Counted from the stretch's first letter, positions 28,757 through 39,148 are shown. The stretch is 64,000 bases of DNA from Balneolaceae bacterium (GCA_020832285.1 JAFIFB010000127.1:1-64000); one strand, 5' to 3'. The notes: generated by a model from the sequence alone, not told the origin. Numbers and translations: made by a program.

Positions 28757-31006
28757 TTAACGCAAAAATGCTTCGATCAGGCCACCATCCACCGGTAGGA
28801 TATGGCCGGTGGTATTTTTGAACCTGGAACTGATTAACTGATAAATAGCTTCCGTCTGCTGCTCAAGGGATATCGGCTGTTTTGTAAGTGTTCGCTCGGC
28901 ATAGAAATCAGCCAGCTTATTTCGAAGTGCTTTGGTATCCTCATTATCGTTAAACTTAATGCCATACTTGGTCAATGAAGCGACGACGCGTTTCCTTGGA
29001 AACATGCTGCTGCCTTCCACTACTGTCGCCGGTGCCACTCCATTCACCCTTATTTTCGGGGAAAGTGTGATTGCCAATTCACGAATCAGGTGATTTGCTG
29101 CCGACTTGCTGGTATCGTAAGCCAGGCTTCCCGACTTGGCAACAACTCCATTTGCACTGGTGGTTATAACCATGCTTCCTTCCAGGTTCTGCTGATTCCA
29201 GATTTTTGCGGCTTCATCTGCCACGATATAATTACCTTTCACATTGACACTAAAGCAGTGATCCCAGGCTTTATCCCCAACCTCTCCATTTTCATCCGGA
29301 ATGGGATATAAACCAGCCGTAACGGCAATATTATCCAAACCTCCATAGGCTATATTGATTTGTTTTAATGTATTCTGAACAGATTTACGGTCTGTTATAT
29401 CACAGCTCAGACCAATAACATCTCCGGAGCCGCTTATATCCGAACCGGCAACACCAATACCCATTCCGATCTTATCAAGAATTTCATCCACTGTTTCTTT
29501 TGCAGTCTCTTCATTCAAGTCGAGTGCAGCAACAGTTGCTCCTTCATCAATGAGCTTCGAAACCAGAGCTTTACCGATTCCGCTTCCGGCCCCAATAACT
29601 GCCACGATCTGTCGGGATAACTCTGCTTCGGGCGGCATACGTTGCAGTTTTGCTTCTTCCAGTGCCCAATATTCAATATCATAAGCCTCCTGCTTTGAAA
29701 TCGCCGTATAACTGGCAACTGACTCGGCTCCGCGCATCACACCAATTGCAGCAGTATAGAATTCTGCCGTAACCCTGGATTCACTTTTATTTTTACCCCA
29801 GGTAATCATGCCCAGGCCCGGTATTAAAACAACCGTTGGGTTCGGGTCTCGCATATCCGGAGAGTCCTCAGATTTGTGATTTTTATAATAATCAGCATAA
29901 TCCAATCTGTATTGATCGAGTCCCGAAACTATTTTTGATTTTAAATCATCAACTGAGCCCTTTTCAGGGTCCCAGTCAACATATAACGGTTTGATTTTGG
30001 TACGCAGAAAATGATCCGGGCAGGAAGTACCCAGTTCTGCCAATCGTAGCGCATCTTTGGAGTTAACAAATTGCAGAGTTAACTCATCATCCTGAATGGT
30101 TCCGATGAATTGATTTTGCTGACTTACCCGCCCGCGCAGGAAGGGCAAAATCTCACTGAATGTATTCCGTCGCTTCTCCCGGTTAAGTGCTTCATACCTG
30201 ATGCCTCCATAGCTGTCATTGCCTTTTTCACTTTTCGCAAGGTAGTCTGCTGCTTTGCTGATGAGATCAATACTGTGTTCATAACACTCTTTATCATCAT
30301 TGGCCCAATTGATCAGGCCATGACCACCCAAAATAATTCCTTTAATATCCGGATTCTTTTCAATGGCTTCCTGAAGTTTCAGGCCAAGCTCAAATCCCGG
30401 CCGCATCCATTCCACCCATTTAACATCATCTCCATAAATCTCTTCCATCAATTCCTCACCATTATTTGCAGTAGCAACAGCAATAACCGGAACGGGATGA
30501 GTATGGTCAACGAATTTGTAAGGTATGAAACTGTGCAGTGGTGTATCAATAGAAGGAGCCCGCGGATTCAGGTTATACGTACAATGAGCATACATTTTTG
30601 TCATTGAATCTTCGGCCGGAGTTTTTAATCCTTTGTTTTCAAAACCGTTATAAATTTCCTGCAGCGAAATCAGTCTTTTCTGGTACAGTGAAGCAAAGTT
30701 GACTTTATTTGCTGTACGCAAATCGCCGCCGGATCCCTTTACCCACATTACTTCAACATCTTCACCTGATATCGGATCTTTTTCGGTCAGTTTGCTGGAT
30801 GTATTCCCTCCACCTGTGTTGTTGATATAGGAGTCAACCCCCAAAAGATTCGATCGGTAAACGAGCCTTTCAACAGGGTCAAGTTTTTTAGCAACAGAAT
30901 CTTCCCATTTGCTTTCAACCTTTCGAAAATACTTCTTCTTCGTACTTTTATGTTTGGTTTTATTATCAATAACATCAAGGTAATTTTTGTGGTTAGACAT
31001 CTTCAA
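28757..31006 (-). CDS. rhaEW: Bifunctional rhamnulose-1-phosphate aldolase/lactaldehyde dehydrogenase, copy 1
   Basis: 749 residues. The N-terminal half is a class II aldolase domain (NTGGGNTSSKL; HTHPVPV with metal-binding histidines; ILGGHGLINW). The C-terminal third is a short-chain dehydrogenase with GAGSGIG near residue 472 and a YDTSK catalytic motif near 630. The RhaEW family splits L-rhamnulose 1-phosphate to dihydroxyacetone phosphate and L-lactaldehyde and oxidises the latter to L-lactate. It has the same length as the copy at 51937-54186 and is roughly three-quarters identical by eye. It is followed by a deleted kinase gene. A start two codons further in is also possible. Confidence 0.9.
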   Translation of the reverse strand: MKMSNHKNYLDVIDNKTKHKSTKKKYFRKVESKWEDSVAKKLDPVERLVYRSNLLGVDSYINNTGGGNTSSKLTEKDPISGEDVEVMWVKGSGGDLRTANKVNFASLYQKRLISLQEIYNGFENKGLKTPAEDSMTKMYAHCTYNLNPRAPSIDTPLHSFIPYKFVDHTHPVPVIAVATANNGEELMEEIYGDDVKWVEWMRPGFELGLKLQEAIEKNPDIKGIILGGHGLINWANDDKECYEHSIDLISKAADYLAKSEKGNDSYGGIRYEALNREKRRNTFSEILPFLRGRVSQQNQFIGTIQDDELTLQFVNSKDALRLAELGTSCPDHFLRTKIKPLYVDWDPEKGSVDDLKSKIVSGLDQYRLDYADYYKNHKSEDSPDMRDPNPTVVLIPGLGMITWGKNKSESRVTAEFYTAAIGVMRGAESVASYTAISKQEAYDIEYWALEEAKLQRMPPEAELSRQIVAVIGAGSGIGKALVSKLIDEGATVAALDLNEETAKETVDEILDKIGMGIGVAGSDISGSGDVIGLSCDITDRKSVQNTLKQINIAYGGLDNIAVTAGLYPIPDENGEVGDKAWDHCFSVNVKGNYIVADEAAKIWNQQNLEGSMVITTSANGVVAKSGSLAYDTSKSAANHLIRELAITLSPKIRVNGVAPATVVEGSSMFPRKRVVASLTKYGIKFNDNEDTKALRNKLADFYAERTLTKQPISLEQQTEAIYQLISSRFKNTTGHILPVDGGLIEAFLR

Positions 31007-31120
31007 TAATTGATTATTTATTTTTTTAATTGAAAAACTGTCCGGAAATTGCCCTCCAATTGGATACCATCACATACTGTTTCCAGTAATGTTTGGATAT
31101 CAATGTAACATGGCTAATTT

Positions 31121-31912
31121 TTAATCCAACATTTTTAACTCAATATTCCGTACATCTATTCTCATCGGCGGACCGCTGTGTATCTGAAAAGCGAGTATAC
31201 CTTCATGACTTGCTTCCGGCGACTGATCAATTAGTTCATGAGTTAAATTACCATTGATATAAGTCCGTATGGTATCTCCGTTTGCATACACTTGATAATC
31301 GTTCCAATTTGTATGTTCAATACTTTCACCAAGCTCCTCTTCATCGGCAAATCGTTCTGTATGGCTTTCTCCGTCAGCATCAATCAAAACCCGTTCTCCG
31401 CGTCTTGCCAAAATTCCACGCGCTTGTTCTTCATACATAATACCGGGAATCCAATCACTGATTGCAAAATCCGGTTGATATCCACGCACCCTGTATCGTA
31501 GATTCGGGTCTTCATCATCGCCAAAGCGTTCGGATCTGATTTGAATACCTGAATTACCATATTCATCAGCACTCACAATGCCAAACCGGTATTGAAATCG
31601 TATTTCAAAATTTGATGGCTCACCTTCTTCCCATATAAGAAATGTATTTTTTTCAGTAGGATTATCCTCACTGGTTTCACCAACAATCGCACCATCTTCT
31701 ACTCTCCAGAAACGGGGATCACCATCCCAGCCGGTCAGGTCAGAGCCATTAAAAATCGATTCAAAATCGTTTTCCATCTCCAGAGAAATGGTCTCAGTAT
31801 CTCCGGTTACTTCCTGTTGTGAACCCTCATTGTTACCACACCCTAAAAACAGTAGTAAACCTGCCGCAATTGCGACTGCTATTTGAATTTTTATTCGTTC
31901 ATTAAAAATCAT
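31121..31912 (-). CDS. DUF1080 (3-keto-disaccharide hydrolase-type) lipoprotein
   Basis: 263 residues. Signal peptide with lipobox FLGC, lipidated Cys 25. The mature part is a single DUF1080 domain, a concanavalin-like jelly roll (IFNGSDLTGWDGDPRFWRVE, NSGIQIRSE, HTNWNDYQVYANGD). Members of this family hydrolyse 3-keto-glycosides or bind glycans. Oxidation to keto-sugars would require a dehydrogenase such as the Gfo/Idh/MocA protein or a PVC-type protein. It is the first gene of the unit leading into the first rhamnose locus. Promoter-like copy D lies 380 bases upstream. Confidence 0.88.
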   Translation of the reverse strand: MIFNERIKIQIAVAIAAGLLLFLGCGNNEGSQQEVTGDTETISLEMENDFESIFNGSDLTGWDGDPRFWRVEDGAIVGETSEDNPTEKNTFLIWEEGEPSNFEIRFQYRFGIVSADEYGNSGIQIRSERFGDDEDPNLRYRVRGYQPDFAISDWIPGIMYEEQARGILARRGERVLIDADGESHTERFADEEELGESIEHTNWNDYQVYANGDTIRTYINGNLTHELIDQSPEASHEGILAFQIHSGPPMRIDVRNIELKMLD

Positions 31913-32663
31913 TTTATAATAAATTTTAGATTTAAAAACTCTGCTTATATAAAGTCTTCATCAGTGAGAAATAATAAATTATTTAAAGGAGACTTTGAAA
32001 AACCTTATTCAGAAACATTTCAAGTTTACTCCGCTTTGCTGACTTTACTATTATGTATTATTCTGAGTGGAATGAGAAGCAAAGCATTTCTGATTTATAG
32101 GGAATGTCGATCAATCTTCAGATTTTGCAATGCTTCCTTAACCTGATTGATCTTATCTTTTTAGCCTGAGACAATAAGTTAAACACCAAAAAATCAGCTG
32201 CCTGATCAAATCCTTATTTATTCATTTAACAATTTTAGTTATATCTGTTAAAAGTTGATCGCTCTTTAATGTTTAGGTTGAGTCTTGACTATATAGAGAT
32301 AGTCCTTTATTAAATCTACTCTGTACAATTTTTAATAAGTGTGTTCAAGCTGGCATGTACGTACAATCGATTGAGGCAGGTTTTTATTTTCAGGGGTTAA
32401 ACCGAATATCTTGCAGAAAATAATATGAATGAATACTATATTATTTATAAATAAATGTTTACGCATCATTTTTTTGCCAGCCAGCGGATTTGCTGAGGAA
32501 TAAATTTCCTGGTGAGAAAGCCGGTTGATAATATCGGCCTGTGCAGAGTCAGGGCTGATCGGGTTCTTATCCGGGACCCAGCCCAATAATTGTAGTTATA
32601 AAATAAACTGAACCGGCCACTTTCCCTCAGCCGTTTTCAGCCTCATCGTGGACAGATAATTAT
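31913..32663. other. Long non-coding stretch with promoter-like copy D
   Basis: About 750 bases with no supportable gene. A minus-strand open frame at 32332-32586 has a weak start and no family resemblance. If copy D is a promoter, the transcript has a leader of about 370 bases. That leader contains an inverted repeat GATCAATC/GATTGATC (32109-32116, 32145-32152), which could form a structure. Confidence 0.45.
32293..32320 (-). promoter_or_regulatory. Promoter-like element, copy D (first rhamnose locus)
   Basis: Transcribed strand: AGTAGATT, 14 bases, CTCTAT. It faces the DUF1080 gene. The downstream box is flanked by perfectly complementary six-base arms GACTAT (32287-32292) and ATAGTC (32299-32304). 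Confidence 0.65.
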
Positions 32664-33869
32664 TTACATATCAAGATCAGGATTGTCGGGTCCAAAATGC
32701 TTGAGCATGACAATGGGATCTGTTTTTGACGGATTGACGATTTTCACACCTTCTTTTGCAGCTTTCTCACTGACAAAGAATTCATCATGAGAAAGTTGAC
32801 CAAACCGGATCATGGTTGGTGTTTCAATATCCCAAACCCCCATAGTACCGTGTCCCTGCATCATAATCATTCCATATGCAGCAGAATCTTTGATGGTTAC
32901 GGCAGCTCCCGGCAAGACAGTAAGTTCTTTTGCACTGAAATCTTTGGATTTGTAGCATACCCATTTATCTATATAACCATCAGCTTTCATCTCTTCCAGG
33001 GGTTTTACCGGCAGGGGTTCCATAAAACGATTTTTTTGGATATTCGGATCAACATTCAGCTCCCAGTCCAGTATTTCGATCAGCCAGTCGTAGTCGCCAA
33101 GGCGATCTTCGGGAGTATCTTTCCAGAGTAATTCTTCGGGTACAATCGCATCACCCACCAACGACTCGTACATAGAAAACACGTCAGAAGCTTTCTGAGG
33201 CTCATAGGTGCAAAGGCTGCCAGGAGCGTGCAATACGCCCGGGGGGACATCCCAGCCGGTTCCCGGTTGCAGCCGGTGAGCCTGAGACAGGTTTGTGATT
33301 TTATTATCCCCTTTGGTGAAATTTTTCAGACACTCCATCAACTGGTCTTTGGTCGTACCAGGATTGAGACCAAAAAATGTGTAAGGGAAATCGCCACCGT
33401 GATTGTTCACCTGTGGCGGAAAGTAATAGGCTTCTGGTTTTCCATACTGATTGGTCAGTTTGGCATGTTCATCCCTGTGATGGACATGATGTGGCAACGC
33501 CCCTTTGTTATCAAAGAATTTGGAATACATTGGCCAGCTTTCATATTTATTCCAGATTCTTTCGCTCAGCAAGTCGCTTTTTAACTCATCTACTGCATCC
33601 CGGAGCAGAATACTTTCGGTTTTCCCGTTATCCTCAAAAATAATCTGACTCAATCCTTCATTTTCACCAGTAAGAGGACCATTATCTGCAGGTGTTGTGG
33701 AAGCAAACCATCGCTCATCAATTCCTCCCCGCTCACCACCAAGGGCATAGTAATCATCGGGGTGTAATTTTATTCTGCGGCCGGGAATACAAAATGAACG
33801 CGGCACCCAATTCGGTGCCAATCTTAGAATTCCTTTACCTTGTTCCAGTGCTTTTTGTGCTGTACTCAT
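32664..33869 (-). CDS. Cupin-type sugar isomerase-like protein
   Basis: 401 residues, no signal peptide, so cytoplasmic. It has a cupin architecture like type I phosphomannose isomerase, with a metal-binding cluster PHHVHHRDEH and a second cupin half (WDVPPGVLHAPG) whose histidine may complete the site. The C-terminal part is a further beta-rich domain. The family acts on hexoses or hexose phosphates, but the substrate here is unknown. It is the last gene of a four-gene minus-strand cluster with a DUF4432 epimerase, an oxidoreductase and a TIM-barrel isomerase, which suggests one catabolic route for a single sugar. Confidence 0.72.
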   Translation of the reverse strand: MSTAQKALEQGKGILRLAPNWVPRSFCIPGRRIKLHPDDYYALGGERGGIDERWFASTTPADNGPLTGENEGLSQIIFEDNGKTESILLRDAVDELKSDLLSERIWNKYESWPMYSKFFDNKGALPHHVHHRDEHAKLTNQYGKPEAYYFPPQVNNHGGDFPYTFFGLNPGTTKDQLMECLKNFTKGDNKITNLSQAHRLQPGTGWDVPPGVLHAPGSLCTYEPQKASDVFSMYESLVGDAIVPEELLWKDTPEDRLGDYDWLIEILDWELNVDPNIQKNRFMEPLPVKPLEEMKADGYIDKWVCYKSKDFSAKELTVLPGAAVTIKDSAAYGMIMMQGHGTMGVWDIETPTMIRFGQLSHDEFFVSEKAAKEGVKIVNPSKTDPIVMLKHFGPDNPDLDM

Positions 33870-33924
33870 CGTTTAATCCTTAATTATTAATTCAGTATTC
33901 AGTTAGTTAGGGGAATTTCTGCAA

Positions 33925-34983
33925 TCAATAAACACTTGCTTTTATTTCCAAATCATAGGATTTGGTTTCACCAGGCTCAAGTATCAGCAGAGTATTATTT
34001 TTACGTGCCTCGGATTGACCAATCGGAGGATGTGTACATGGTTCCAGTGCCATTACATATTCATTACTGCTCCAATGCTGCCAGTTTGTTAACCAGTTCA
34101 ACTGTTTTTTGTAAAATTTTAAATCTACTCCCAAACCGATGGCATGATTTCTAACACCACATTGGCAACTTCCATCCGGTTTTGACTCAATATCAATAAA
34201 GCCAACGGCTTCCCCTCTACCGGAATGGTCATTGATAGGATTACGGCAGGTTTTGTAGTTATTTCCGTCCCCAAATATTTTACGGCTTTGATCATTTGGC
34301 ACCTCTAACTCGCCCTCCCAGTAAATTTCGGCTCCCTCATCGATCATTGGCCAGCCAAAATTACAGTGGTATAGCAGCATGTGGGGAGCCGGTTGATTGC
34401 CAAGATTGGTTACTTCATCATGGATTTTTACAATCGTTGAACCCAATGTTGCAGAAATCGTACGCTTCAGCTCCAGATGGGGGCCAAACGTGGTTGACTG
34501 GATCATCCTGCCGGTTATACTCATCCCCAAATCCTCTCTCCTTAAATCAGGTTGAATAATGGAGATCACTTCCGCTGGTGAATGACTGATACGGTCGTGC
34601 AATCCTCTTTCTCCATGCTCATCCTTTTCGGGCCCGCCAACATGGGTCAGCCCGCAGGTAGTCAACAGGCCACCGCCAAAAGAGTTCAGCCATTTGGCTC
34701 CTTCTACTGCTGAAGGATCCGGTGCTGTAACTCCCATGTGGCTGATCCAGGCAAGGCTGTACTGGTTATAGAATGCATCAGCAATATCCATACATCTATC
34801 CAGAACAACTTTAAATCGAAGTCCGCTGCCGGTATTAACCCAGGCAATTCTGACCCCCCGACCACTGCCGTTATCAATTACTGCCGTTTCAATACCGCCC
34901 AATTGAATATGGTTCGATATTTTATTATTCCACTTTTCAGTTGAAAATGGTGGATTCAAAGTTTGTTCATCATCAGGTTTCAA
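33925..34983 (-). CDS. DUF4432 aldose-epimerase-like protein
   Basis: 352 residues, cytoplasmic. It matches DUF4432, a galactose-mutarotase-like beta-sandwich family, with recognisable phrases VVLDRCMDIADA, GGLLTTCGLTHVGGP, HMLLYHCNFGWP and ALEPCTHPP. Histidines and a glutamate in these phrases are the likely catalytic or binding residues. It probably interconverts anomers or epimers of the sugar handled by this cluster. It sits 55 bases upstream of the cupin gene and 39 bases downstream of the Gfo/Idh/MocA gene, consistent with one operon. Confidence 0.82.
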   Translation of the reverse strand: MKPDDEQTLNPPFSTEKWNNKISNHIQLGGIETAVIDNGSGRGVRIAWVNTGSGLRFKVVLDRCMDIADAFYNQYSLAWISHMGVTAPDPSAVEGAKWLNSFGGGLLTTCGLTHVGGPEKDEHGERGLHDRISHSPAEVISIIQPDLRREDLGMSITGRMIQSTTFGPHLELKRTISATLGSTIVKIHDEVTNLGNQPAPHMLLYHCNFGWPMIDEGAEIYWEGELEVPNDQSRKIFGDGNNYKTCRNPINDHSGRGEAVGFIDIESKPDGSCQCGVRNHAIGLGVDLKFYKKQLNWLTNWQHWSSNEYVMALEPCTHPPIGQSEARKNNTLLILEPGETKSYDLEIKASVY

Positions 34984-35022
34984 GTGCTTATCAATTTTTA
35001 TATTTACTGTGAGATGTCCGGG

Positions 35023-36177
35023 TTACCATTCAACACCTGTTTTTTTCCAACTTCGTGAAGATGCTGAATTCAGAACCTCTTCACACACTTTTTGGGTTTC
35101 CTGGGCATCTTTGAATGTCGGATGGCAAGGCTCACCGGTCTCCAGGCTTTCGAGGAAATCAGCCACCTGGTGCAGAAATGAATGCTCATAACCGATCGAG
35201 AGGCCAGGCACCCACCATTTATCCATATATGGATGATCCCCGTCCGTAACGTGAATAGATCTCCATCCCCGGACTTGAGAGTCATCGCTGTGGTCAAAAT
35301 AGTCGAGACGGTTTAAATCATGCAAATCCCATCGGATAGAGGCATTCTCACCATTTATTTCAAAAGTAAATAATGCCTTATGACCTCTTGCGTACCGGGT
35401 TGATTCAAATAACCCCAACGATCCATTTTCGAAATAACAATGGAATATACAGGCATCATCAATTTCAACTTTTTCCACTTTGTTGGTTTCCTGATGCATG
35501 CGCTCTTTAACAAATGTCTCAGTCAGAGCTGAAACTTCAGTTATACCGCCATTAAGCCACATTGCTGCATCGATACAGTGAGCGAGAAGATCCCCCGTAA
35601 CACCGGAGCCAGCCACTGATTTATCCATGCGCCACAAACCTTCCCCGCCCTGGGGTAATTCCGGATTTATCGTCCAATCCTGCAAAAAATTTGAACGGTA
35701 GTGAAAAATTTTGCCAAGTTTACCGGAATCAATAATTTTTTTTGCAAGTGTAACAGCCGGTAGCCTCCGGTAGTTATACCAAACCGTATTTTGAACCCCG
35801 GCCTTCTCAACGGCATCAACCATTTCCCTTCCCTCTGAAACGTTTCGTGCCAAAGGTTTTTCACAAAGTATCATCTTACCTGCTTCAGCGGCGGCTATTG
35901 CTATTTCTGCATGCATATCATTCGGTGTACAGATATCGATGGCATCGATATCATCGCGGGCGATTACTTTTTTCCAATCTGTTTCGGCCGACTCATACCC
36001 CCACTGTTCGGCAAATGCCTCAATTTTCTCTTTGGTACGGCCGCAAACCGCTTTTAAAACCGGTTGATAGTTTAGGTCCGGGAAAAAATTACCGACTTTC
36101 CGATATCCATTTGTGTGAGTACGTGCCATAAAGCCATACCCGATCATTCCTATTCTAAGCTCCTTTTTATCACTCAT
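35023..36177 (-). CDS. Gfo/Idh/MocA-family sugar oxidoreductase
   Basis: 384 residues, no signal peptide. An N-terminal Rossmann fold starts with [13 protein letters not shown], and the family motif [11 protein letters not shown] supplies the conserved Lys-Pro. The C-terminal alpha/beta domain carries the usual substrate-side residues. Members use NAD(P) to oxidise or reduce sugars and cyclitols, including making 3-keto-sugars. Its neighbours (isomerase, DUF4432 epimerase, cupin) suggest a cytoplasmic oxidation and isomerisation pathway. It lies 60 bases downstream of the TIM-barrel isomerase gene. Specific substrate unknown. Confidence 0.9.
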   Translation of the reverse strand: MSDKKELRIGMIGYGFMARTHTNGYRKVGNFFPDLNYQPVLKAVCGRTKEKIEAFAEQWGYESAETDWKKVIARDDIDAIDICTPNDMHAEIAIAAAEAGKMILCEKPLARNVSEGREMVDAVEKAGVQNTVWYNYRRLPAVTLAKKIIDSGKLGKIFHYRSNFLQDWTINPELPQGGEGLWRMDKSVAGSGVTGDLLAHCIDAAMWLNGGITEVSALTETFVKERMHQETNKVEKVEIDDACIFHCYFENGSLGLFESTRYARGHKALFTFEINGENASIRWDLHDLNRLDYFDHSDDSQVRGWRSIHVTDGDHPYMDKWWVPGLSIGYEHSFLHQVADFLESLETGEPCHPTFKDAQETQKVCEEVLNSASSRSWKKTGVEW

Positions 36178-36237
36178 TGTTCTCTTAACTCCTGAAATTT
36201 TGGTTCGTATTAATTAATTGTTTTTGTGGAAATATGC

Positions 36238-37275
36238 TTATTCGCTCCAACCATGCTTGTTTCGGACATCAATCATAGCAGAAAGAATGTCATTCCATGT
36301 CTGTTGATTGAGCATGACCTCATTTGGAAACATACACCCGTCCCAGCAAATGTGTTTGAAAGCCTTTGTCAATTTACCATTTTCATCCCGTAGCCAGTGT
36401 CCTGCATCTTCGGCAATATCAAGTTTTCCATTTGGGTCCTTCACCTGGCAGTGCCGGCCGGTTTTATCATGGCTTCCGGAGCCAAAAACAGTACCGTCAT
36501 TTTGAGCAACATGAAAATCAATCGTCCATGGACGCAAAGCAGCAGTCATCGTTTTTAAAGCATTTGTCAGAGTTTCTCTGTCATCCCAGTCAAAATCTTC
36601 GGGCAGAATTCTGTCTTCCGGCTTATTATAGCCTAATAAATAGAGCAGTGTATGGGCCATATCTGCCTGAAAACCGATGTTATCCCGGTTAACGGCTTCG
36701 AGAGTATCAACCATAACTTTCCAGCTCTGCATGCCGCCCCAGCATATTTCACCTTCAGCAGCTAATTTTTCATCATAACCGGCGGCTATATCACAAGCTT
36801 CGGCAAATGTGCTGGCGATTTGCTTTGTGCTTTCTGATGGATTTTTCGCCCAGGTGGCCGGGTCCGTTGCCGAATCGATGCGGATAACTCCATAAGGACG
36901 AATACCAACTTCACGCAGAGTCTTACCGATCTCACAAGATTTACGTACTTGTGTTATAAAATTTTGACGATCCTCCTTACTGCCCATAGCTGAGCCTCCT
37001 CCGATATCAGGCCAAACAGGGGCAACCAGGCTTCCCACCTTCAGATCATGTGAGGCAATTTTGTCGGCCAGCTTCTTAAGTTCATCTTTCGAAATGTCGA
37101 TGTCGATGTGCGGATCAAAAAGAAACAGGTCTATACCATCAAATTTGACACCGTTGACTTCGGCATTTGCAGTCAGTTCCAGCATTTTATCCAATCCTAT
37201 TGGAGGTTCTGAATCAGGGCCTTTTCCAACCAGGCCAGGCCATGCGGCATTATGGAGCTTGGGATAGTTATTCAT
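36238..37275 (-). CDS. Sugar phosphate isomerase/epimerase-like TIM barrel
   Basis: 345 residues, cytoplasmic. It fits the xylose-isomerase-like TIM barrel (AP endonuclease 2 superfamily): [48 protein letters not shown] and [11 protein letters not shown] contribute acidic and histidine metal ligands at strand ends. It is the first gene of the minus-strand sugar cluster and is divergent from the MFS transporter gene, with promoter-like elements facing both ways in the shared spacer. The likely role is keto/aldo isomerisation or epimerisation of the transported sugar. Confidence 0.85.
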   Translation of the reverse strand: MNNYPKLHNAAWPGLVGKGPDSEPPIGLDKMLELTANAEVNGVKFDGIDLFLFDPHIDIDISKDELKKLADKIASHDLKVGSLVAPVWPDIGGGSAMGSKEDRQNFITQVRKSCEIGKTLREVGIRPYGVIRIDSATDPATWAKNPSESTKQIASTFAEACDIAAGYDEKLAAEGEICWGGMQSWKVMVDTLEAVNRDNIGFQADMAHTLLYLLGYNKPEDRILPEDFDWDDRETLTNALKTMTAALRPWTIDFHVAQNDGTVFGSGSHDKTGRHCQVKDPNGKLDIAEDAGHWLRDENGKLTKAFKHICWDGCMFPNEVMLNQQTWNDILSAMIDVRNKHGWSE

Positions 37276-37332
37276 AATGTAAATCTAAAGTTTACAGGTT
37301 AAATCGATTTTATTTTCAGAGGTCATAACTAA

Positions 37333-37360
37333 ATAGAGATAGTTAAACAATAAATCTACT
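37333..37360 (-). promoter_or_regulatory. Promoter-like element, copy E (sugar cluster)
   Basis: Transcribed strand: AGTAGATT, 14 bases, CTCTAT. It lies 58 bases upstream of the TIM-barrel isomerase gene. Six-base complementary arms TAACTA (37326-37331) and TAGTTA (37340-37345) flank the downstream box. Confidence 0.7.
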
Positions 37361-37433
37361 AAAATTTTTGAACTTGCTAATTCAGATGCCGGGCCACACA
37401 CCTTCAAATTCAAACTTTCAAAATAATATTTAA

Positions 37434-37461
37434 AGTAGTTTTATTAATCGTGTGTCTCTTT
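37434..37461 (+). promoter_or_regulatory. Promoter-like element, copy F (MFS transporter)
   Basis: Plus strand: AGTAGTTT, 14 bases, CTCTTT. It faces the MFS gene starting at 37571. It is the only copy on the plus strand, and its orientation follows that of the gene it would serve. Confidence 0.55.
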
Positions 37462-37570
37462 CTACTTAAATAAAATATGTTTCCTCTTATTGCTCATTAC
37501 CATGCGCGATATACACCAAAACTTGATGTTACATCTTCGCTAAAAAACTAACCTGAAATATTAATTAATT

Positions 37571-39148
37571 ATGAACTCTTCTGAACTTGAATCAGCCGGT
37601 ATAAACCACAGGAAGTTATTTATCGGCATTTGTTTAGCGATTATTCCGACAGGGGCATCATTTGTGCTGGTAAGCAATGTTCTTTATCAGTTAAAGACAG
37701 AATTTATCCTGACGAATGCTCATGTTGGCTATATTGGTGGATCTGCTTTATGGGGAATGGCAATTTCTCTATTAGTTGTGGGTCCTTTCCTGGAAAAAAT
37801 TGGGCTGAAAAAAGCTACTATTGGCGCATTTATTGGTCATCTGGCCGGGATTACACTATTCCTGGCTGCTTATCCCTTTGCCGGCGACCCAATCGCTTTC
37901 TGGATCCTGTTTCTTGGGGCCATTGGATTTGGAATCGGTAACGGCTTTATCGAAGTAGCGGGTAATCCGTTGGTTCCTGCACTCTACCCGGATAACAAAA
38001 CGACTAAACTGAACCACTTCCATGCATTCTTTCCCGGTGGCATGGTTCTGGGTGGTTTGATAGGATGGCTGATGGTGCAGGCTGGGACAATCGGTCCCAT
38101 AAACATCGGCCATTGGACCTGGCAAATGGCCATTGTTTACATTCCGGTTCTTATTTACGGTGCGTTGCTTCTCCCGGAGAAGTTTCCGAAGACGGAAACA
38201 GCCCAGGCCGGCATACCGACGAAAGAGCTATTCAAATATACCTTTACAAATCCATGGGTTCTCGGATTGATTCTATTAATGATGTTTACCCTTTCCTTTG
38301 AATTAGGCCCCATGCGCTGGATCCCTGAAGTACTTCAGGCTGCCGGATTGCACGGTATCCTGGTATTGGTATGGATCAGTGGATTGATGATGGTTCTTCG
38401 CTTATTTTCTGGAACATTTGTGGAAACACTCTCACCGACCGGTATGTTATTGGGAGCATCCTTTCTTACAGGAATCGGGTTGCTGATGTTCAGCTTAATT
38501 GAAACCGGATTGTTTCCCCTTCTTATTGCTGCTACTGTATTTGCTGTCGGTGTAGCTTTTTTCATGCCTACCATGGTGGGCCTGATGAGCGAGCGTTATC
38601 CTCAGGCAGGATCCCTGGGAATAGTTCTTATGATCGGTCTTGGCCTTGCAGCAGCCGGCACGTCAAACGGATTGATGGGTGAAATTGCTGATCGTTACCT
38701 CCCGAATGCTCTCGACGAACAGCATACTGTGTCCATTCTGGAGCAGGTAGAAGACCGCTTCCCTTCTTATGTCGAAGCCGCAGAAGCCGTATCAAATGAC
38801 CCGGAAGCTTTGGCCGATCTCGGTTACCGGGCACCAGACGTCCAAACTGTATTAACCTATGCCGGGCAGGCACTCACATACTATCGCTCTGAAGGTCAAC
38901 TGGACGGAAATACGACGGGTAATGCTCTCAGGGCATTACTGGATACGGGATTGGAACAGGAACAGGCATTAATTGATCAAGCCTTTTCCATTTTGCGCCC
39001 TGCTGACAACTATGGAGGGCGGATGTCGTTTTTATGGGTTGTACCCATAACTTTTATCGTTGGATTTATTTTTCTGGTGATGTTTATCAAAGACAAACGA
39101 AAAGGCGGTTATAAAATAGAACGCCTTGACAAACAAGAAGTTGAATAG
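37571..39148 (+). CDS. MFS sugar transporter
   Basis: 525 residues with about 12 predicted transmembrane helices in two groups of six (first near 18-38, last near 490-515). A large hydrophilic segment at about 385-480 separates the last helices and is unusual for the family. Motifs such as GPFLEKIGLKKATIG between helices 2 and 3 fit the MFS loop. It resembles the fucose/glucose-galactose permease side of the family. It is divergent from the four-gene sugar cluster and probably imports that cluster's substrate across the inner membrane. A strong terminator follows at 39233-39266. Confidence 0.88.
   Translation: MNSSELESAGINHRKLFIGICLAIIPTGASFVLVSNVLYQLKTEFILTNAHVGYIGGSALWGMAISLLVVGPFLEKIGLKKATIGAFIGHLAGITLFLAAYPFAGDPIAFWILFLGAIGFGIGNGFIEVAGNPLVPALYPDNKTTKLNHFHAFFPGGMVLGGLIGWLMVQAGTIGPINIGHWTWQMAIVYIPVLIYGALLLPEKFPKTETAQAGIPTKELFKYTFTNPWVLGLILLMMFTLSFELGPMRWIPEVLQAAGLHGILVLVWISGLMMVLRLFSGTFVETLSPTGMLLGASFLTGIGLLMFSLIETGLFPLLIAATVFAVGVAFFMPTMVGLMSERYPQAGSLGIVLMIGLGLAAAGTSNGLMGEIADRYLPNALDEQHTVSILEQVEDRFPSYVEAAEAVSNDPEALADLGYRAPDVQTVLTYAGQALTYYRSEGQLDGNTTGNALRALLDTGLEQEQALIDQAFSILRPADNYGGRMSFLWVVPITFIVGFIFLVMFIKDKRKGGYKIERLDKQEVE

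Noticed and set aside
32332-32586. Minus-strand open frame of 84 codons between DUF1080 and the cupin gene
   Set aside because: The start is not a good ATG and no domain is recognisable; it ends near promoter-like copy D.
33587-33594. CATCTACT inside the cupin gene
   Set aside because: No CTCT box at the fixed spacing; coding sequence.
34122-34129. AATCTACT inside the DUF4432 gene, as in the repeated promoter element
   Set aside because: The second box (GAG 14 bases away) is missing and the match lies within a coding region.
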